64,000 nucleotides of DNA, from positions 372,001-436,000 of the forward strand of contig NZ_BMCR01000002.1 in NCBI RefSeq assembly GCF_014635285.1, given 5' to 3'. Made by a program: the position numbers and the translations under genes. The DNA comes from Stappia taiwanensis. GTDB lineage: Bacteria; Pseudomonadota; Alphaproteobacteria; Rhizobiales; Stappiaceae. The notes under the pieces are model-generated. The model saw only the letters and a program-made list of their open reading frames with translations, searched no databases and had not been told where the DNA came from. Shown one piece after another: positions 61,222 to 64,000 of this stretch (positions within the stretch are counted from its first letter, which is position 1; each line of letters starts with the position of its first letter).

Positions 61222-62895
61222 TCAGGCGCCGGGCACATCCAGCATCAGGCGGTCAGCAGCGGCCCGCGCCTCGTCGGTGATCCGCGCGCCGGCGAGCATC
61301 CGGGCGATTTCCTCGCGCCGGTGGTCCTCGCCGATCCGGGTGACGCGGGTCGCGACCCGGGCATCCTCGGTGTCTTCCTTGCTGATCAGGAAATGCCCGC
61401 CGGCGCGCGCCGCCACCTGCGGCGCATGGGTCACGGTCAGCACCTGCACCTGTCCGGCGAGCCGGGCAAGCCGCGTGCCGATGGCCTCGGCCACCGCGCC
61501 GCCGACCCCGGTGTCGATCTCATCGAAGACAAGCGTCGGCGCCGAGCCCTTGTCGGCCAGCGACACCTTCAGCGCCAGCAGGAAACGCGACAGCTCGCCG
61601 CCGGAGGCCACCTTCATCATCGCGCCCGGCCGGGTGCCCGGGTTGGTCTGCACCCAAAACTCGATCTGGTCGATGCCCTCCGCCGTGCGGCTCGCCGGAT
61701 CGGCGCTCTGCTGAACGATGAACCGGGCGCGCTCCAGCTTCAGATCGGGCAATTCCCGCGCCACCGCCTGCTCCAGCGCCCGCGCCGCCTGTTCGCGTTG
61801 CTCGGCCAGGGCCGCCGCCCCGGCGTCATAGCGCTCTGCCGCTACCCGGGCTGCGTCCTCGAGCCCCGACAGCGCCTCTTCGCCAGCATCGAGTGCCGCC
61901 AGATCCGCGTCAAAACGGGCGCGCAAATCCGCCAGATCATCGACCGGCACCTGGTATTTGCGTGCCGCCGCGCGCAAGGCAAACAGCCGCTCTTCGGTCT
62001 GTTCCAGCACGCGCGGGTCGAATTCGGTTTCCCGCACCCCGGCTTCCAGCCCGGCGCGCGCATCCTCCAGCCGGTCGAGTGCCTCGGCCAGTGCCGCCAC
62101 CGGCCCTTCCAGCAGCGCCCCCGCCTGCTCCACCTTGCGCTCCAGCCGGCGCCACAGGGAGGCCACCTCGCCAATCGGCGAGGCGGTGCCGTTGAGCAAA
62201 TCGAATGCCTCGCCAAGATCGCCGGCGACCTTCTCCACCTGCATCATTGCCTGACGCTGGCTCGCAAGTTCCTCTTCTTCGCCCGGCCGTGGATCGAGGC
62301 TTGCCAGCTCCTCCGCCGAGGCACGCAGATAATCGGCCTCGCGCCGTGCCGCCTCGATGCGCGCCTGCTGGCCGGCAAGGTCCTTTTCCGCCCGGCGCAA
62401 TTCCTTGAACGCTGAGGCAACCGCCTCCCGCGCCGCGTCGCAGCCGCCGAAGCTGTCAAGCAGCCGTCGGTGCTCGCCCGGATCGGTATAGGCGCGCGCC
62501 TCGTTCTGACCGTGGATTTCGACAAGCAGGCCGCCAACCTGCCGCAGCAAGGTGACGCTCACCGGGCTGTCATTGATGAAGGCGCGGCTGCGGCCATCCT
62601 CGGACTGGACGCGGCGCAGGATGATATCGCCATCCGCCTCAAGATCGTTTTGGGAAAGCAGCGTCCGGACCGGGTGGGACATCGGCACGTCGAAGACGGC
62701 GGTCACCTGTCCCTGTGGCTGACCATGGCGCACGAGCCCGGCGTCACCCCTGCCGCCAAGCGCGAGGGCCAGGGCATCGAGCAGGATCGACTTGCCCGCG
62801 CCCGTTTCACCGGTCAGCACGGACATGCCATCATCGAAGGCCAGGTCCAGCCGGTCGATCAGGACGATATCGCGAATGGCGAGCGCGGCGAGCAT
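61222..62895 (-). CDS. recN: DNA repair protein RecN
   Basis: SMC-like ATPase for double-strand break repair, 557 residues. Walker A is LTGETGAGKSILLDALAL near the N-terminus, two coiled-coil arms span the middle, and the C-terminal head has VASGGELSRFLLALKVSLAD (signature) with LVFDEIDTGVGG (Walker B). It lies between bamD and ligA, a conserved order in this order of bacteria. Confidence 0.96.
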   Translation of the reverse strand: MLAALAIRDIVLIDRLDLAFDDGMSVLTGETGAGKSILLDALALALGGRGDAGLVRHGQPQGQVTAVFDVPMSHPVRTLLSQNDLEADGDIILRRVQSEDGRSRAFINDSPVSVTLLRQVGGLLVEIHGQNEARAYTDPGEHRRLLDSFGGCDAAREAVASAFKELRRAEKDLAGQQARIEAARREADYLRASAEELASLDPRPGEEEELASQRQAMMQVEKVAGDLGEAFDLLNGTASPIGEVASLWRRLERKVEQAGALLEGPVAALAEALDRLEDARAGLEAGVRETEFDPRVLEQTEERLFALRAAARKYQVPVDDLADLRARFDADLAALDAGEEALSGLEDAARVAAERYDAGAAALAEQREQAARALEQAVARELPDLKLERARFIVQQSADPASRTAEGIDQIEFWVQTNPGTRPGAMMKVASGGELSRFLLALKVSLADKGSAPTLVFDEIDTGVGGAVAEAIGTRLARLAGQVQVLTVTHAPQVAARAGGHFLISKEDTEDARVATRVTRIGEDHRREEIARMLAGARITDEARAAADRLMLDVPGA

Positions 62896-62997
62896 TCAGT
62901 CGTGAACCGGATCGTTTCGAAGCCGCGCGCGGGAGCGCGCGGATGGGCACAAGCGAGACGAAAGCGGCGAATGAGACACGCTGGTCGGCATCGCCGC

Positions 62998-63870
62998 CTA
63001 AAGGTTGATACCCGCGAATGCCCGGCTGATCCAGCTTCCTTTATCCTCGTCCGGCGAATAGCCACCGGTCTTCAGCAGGCTGTAGGCGTCCTTGTACCAC
63101 CGGCTGTCGGGGAAATTGTGCCCCAGCACCGCCGCCGCCGTCTGCGCCTCGTTGATGACGCCGAGCGAATAATAGCTCTCCGTCAGGCGAAACAGCGCCT
63201 CTTCCACATGCCGCGTGGTCTGGTACTTGAGGACGACCACCTTGAAGCGATTGATCGCCGCGATCTGCAGGCCACGCTTGAGATAATAGCGGCCCACTTC
63301 CATTTCCTTGCCGGCGAGCTGATCCTCGGCGATGCGGATCTTGGTGCGCGCATCCTCGGCATATTCCGAATCGGGGTAGCGCTGCACCAGCTCGCTATAG
63401 GCATTCAGCGCCCGGCGCGTCATGTCCTGGTCGCGCTGCACGTCCGGGATCTGCTTATGGTAGGACTGGCCGATGATGTAGAGCGCGTAGGCGGTGTCCT
63501 CGTTGCCCGGATAGAGCGTCGCGAAGCGCTTGGCGGCCGAAATCGCCTCGGTGAACTTGCCGAGGGAATAGTTGATGAAGGCCAGGTTGATCAGCGCCTT
63601 GCGGGAGTACTCCGAATAAGGATGGAGTTTGTCCACCTCGGCGAACTTGACCCGGGCATCCTTCAGCCGGCCCTCGTTGCGCAGCGCCAACCCTTCGTTG
63701 AAGAGCACGCCGGCCGGGGTATCGTTGGAGGCGAAGTCCTCCTCCTCCGAGGAGGTCGAGCAGGCGCCGACGAGCAGCGACGCGCTCAGCGCAAGCGCCG
63801 TGAAAATGCGGCTGCCCCGCGCCTTGGCTGTCGTCGGGCGATGTCTGCGCTGTGCCGGCTTCACGTCCAT
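62998..63870 (-). CDS. bamD: outer membrane protein assembly factor BamD
   Basis: Lipoprotein of the BAM complex that inserts beta-barrel proteins. The 290-residue protein starts at ATG 63870 after GAAGGAGAG. A basic N-region precedes the signal helix with lipobox LLVGAC (C37). TPR-like repeats follow (LFNEGLALRNEGRLKDARVK, SRKALINLAFINYSLGKFTE, ALYIIGQSYHKQ, RRALNAYSELVQRYPDSEYA). An ATG at 63894 is an alternative. The remaining bases to the window edge show no gene. Confidence 0.93.
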   Translation of the reverse strand: MDVKPAQRRHRPTTAKARGSRIFTALALSASLLVGACSTSSEEEDFASNDTPAGVLFNEGLALRNEGRLKDARVKFAEVDKLHPYSEYSRKALINLAFINYSLGKFTEAISAAKRFATLYPGNEDTAYALYIIGQSYHKQIPDVQRDQDMTRRALNAYSELVQRYPDSEYAEDARTKIRIAEDQLAGKEMEVGRYYLKRGLQIAAINRFKVVVLKYQTTRHVEEALFRLTESYYSLGVINEAQTAAAVLGHNFPDSRWYKDAYSLLKTGGYSPDEDKGSWISRAFAGINL

Positions 63871-64000
63871 ACTCTCCTTCACTCCCCCCTTCATCGCGGT
63901 CGTTTCGGACCGGCGCCACGCCCCTTGGCAGAGGCTACGGCGACAGACCAAGGCCCGGTTCGGGATGCGCAACGCACTCCCCGAAGCCGCACGCCGACCT

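Overview
The window is about 64 kb of GC-rich chromosomal DNA from an alphaproteobacterium, most likely of the order Hyphomicrobiales (a marine Stappia/Roseibium-like relative fits, but the genus is inference). The evidence is the two-piece, circularly permuted tmRNA gene followed by an alpha-type sspB, the bamD-recN-ligA block, Lrp-linked alanine dehydrogenase, the hflK-hflC-DUF2065-degP cluster, and small DUF1127 and DUF4169 genes. Most genes are housekeeping. I see no rRNA operon, CRISPR array, prophage or insertion sequence.

Layout. 0-6.4 kb: an Entner-Doudoroff/upper glycolysis cluster, PfkB kinase (cut by the window edge)-zwf-edd-eda-pgi, with no 6-phosphogluconolactonase. 6.6-7.6 kb: three tandem copies of a small glycine-zipper lipoprotein gene. 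7.8-15.9 kb: ald with a divergent Lrp regulator, a lone receiver protein, an SMP-30 lactonase, trhO, a PhzF-like gene, a long uncharacterised gene (13.3-15.0 kb) and a TetR regulator with a clear palindromic operator. 16-17.3 kb: ilvC, whose 3' end is repeated downstream as a degenerating tandem array. 17.3-25.2 kb: folA, a glutathione-dependent formaldehyde module (adhC-XRE-GNAT-fghA), then hflK-hflC-DUF2065-degP. 25.3-27.9 kb: serB and miaA divergent, and a GNAT gene. 28-32.6 kb: leuA, ilvN and ilvB on the minus strand, with two leader-peptide attenuators. 32.9-38.6 kb: tRNA-Lys(CTT), an extensin-like protein, a membrane sensor whose transmembrane region matches the plant ethylene receptor, an ABC-2 exporter and thyA. 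38.7-44.9 kb: a YHS protein, ssrA (tmRNA), sspB, two small conserved genes and a giant AsmA-like protein. 45-53 kb: an FAD oxidase, a thioesterase, a ClC transporter, an AraC regulator, azlCD, an aminopeptidase P and a DUF1127 protein. 53.4-64 kb: prmA, a CPA1 antiporter, uvrD, ligA, recN and bamD.

How the genes fit together. Branched-chain amino acid functions recur: ilvC, ilvBN and leuA for synthesis, azlCD for export. ilvBN is preceded by a 20-codon leader peptide with an Ile/Leu/Val run, then a hairpin and a U-tract terminator. leuA is preceded by a 33-codon leader peptide ending in four consecutive Leu codons. ssrA and sspB, which act together in ribosome rescue and ClpXP delivery, are neighbours. 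folA and thyA lie 20 kb apart, which may reflect insertion of the intervening blocks.

The most noteworthy items are the ethylene-receptor-like sensor with a degenerate HWE kinase domain (34.05-35.91 kb), the two attenuators, the repeated ilvC 3' end, the lipoprotein triplication and the uncharacterised gene at 13.3-15.0 kb. No complete new multi-gene system stands out.
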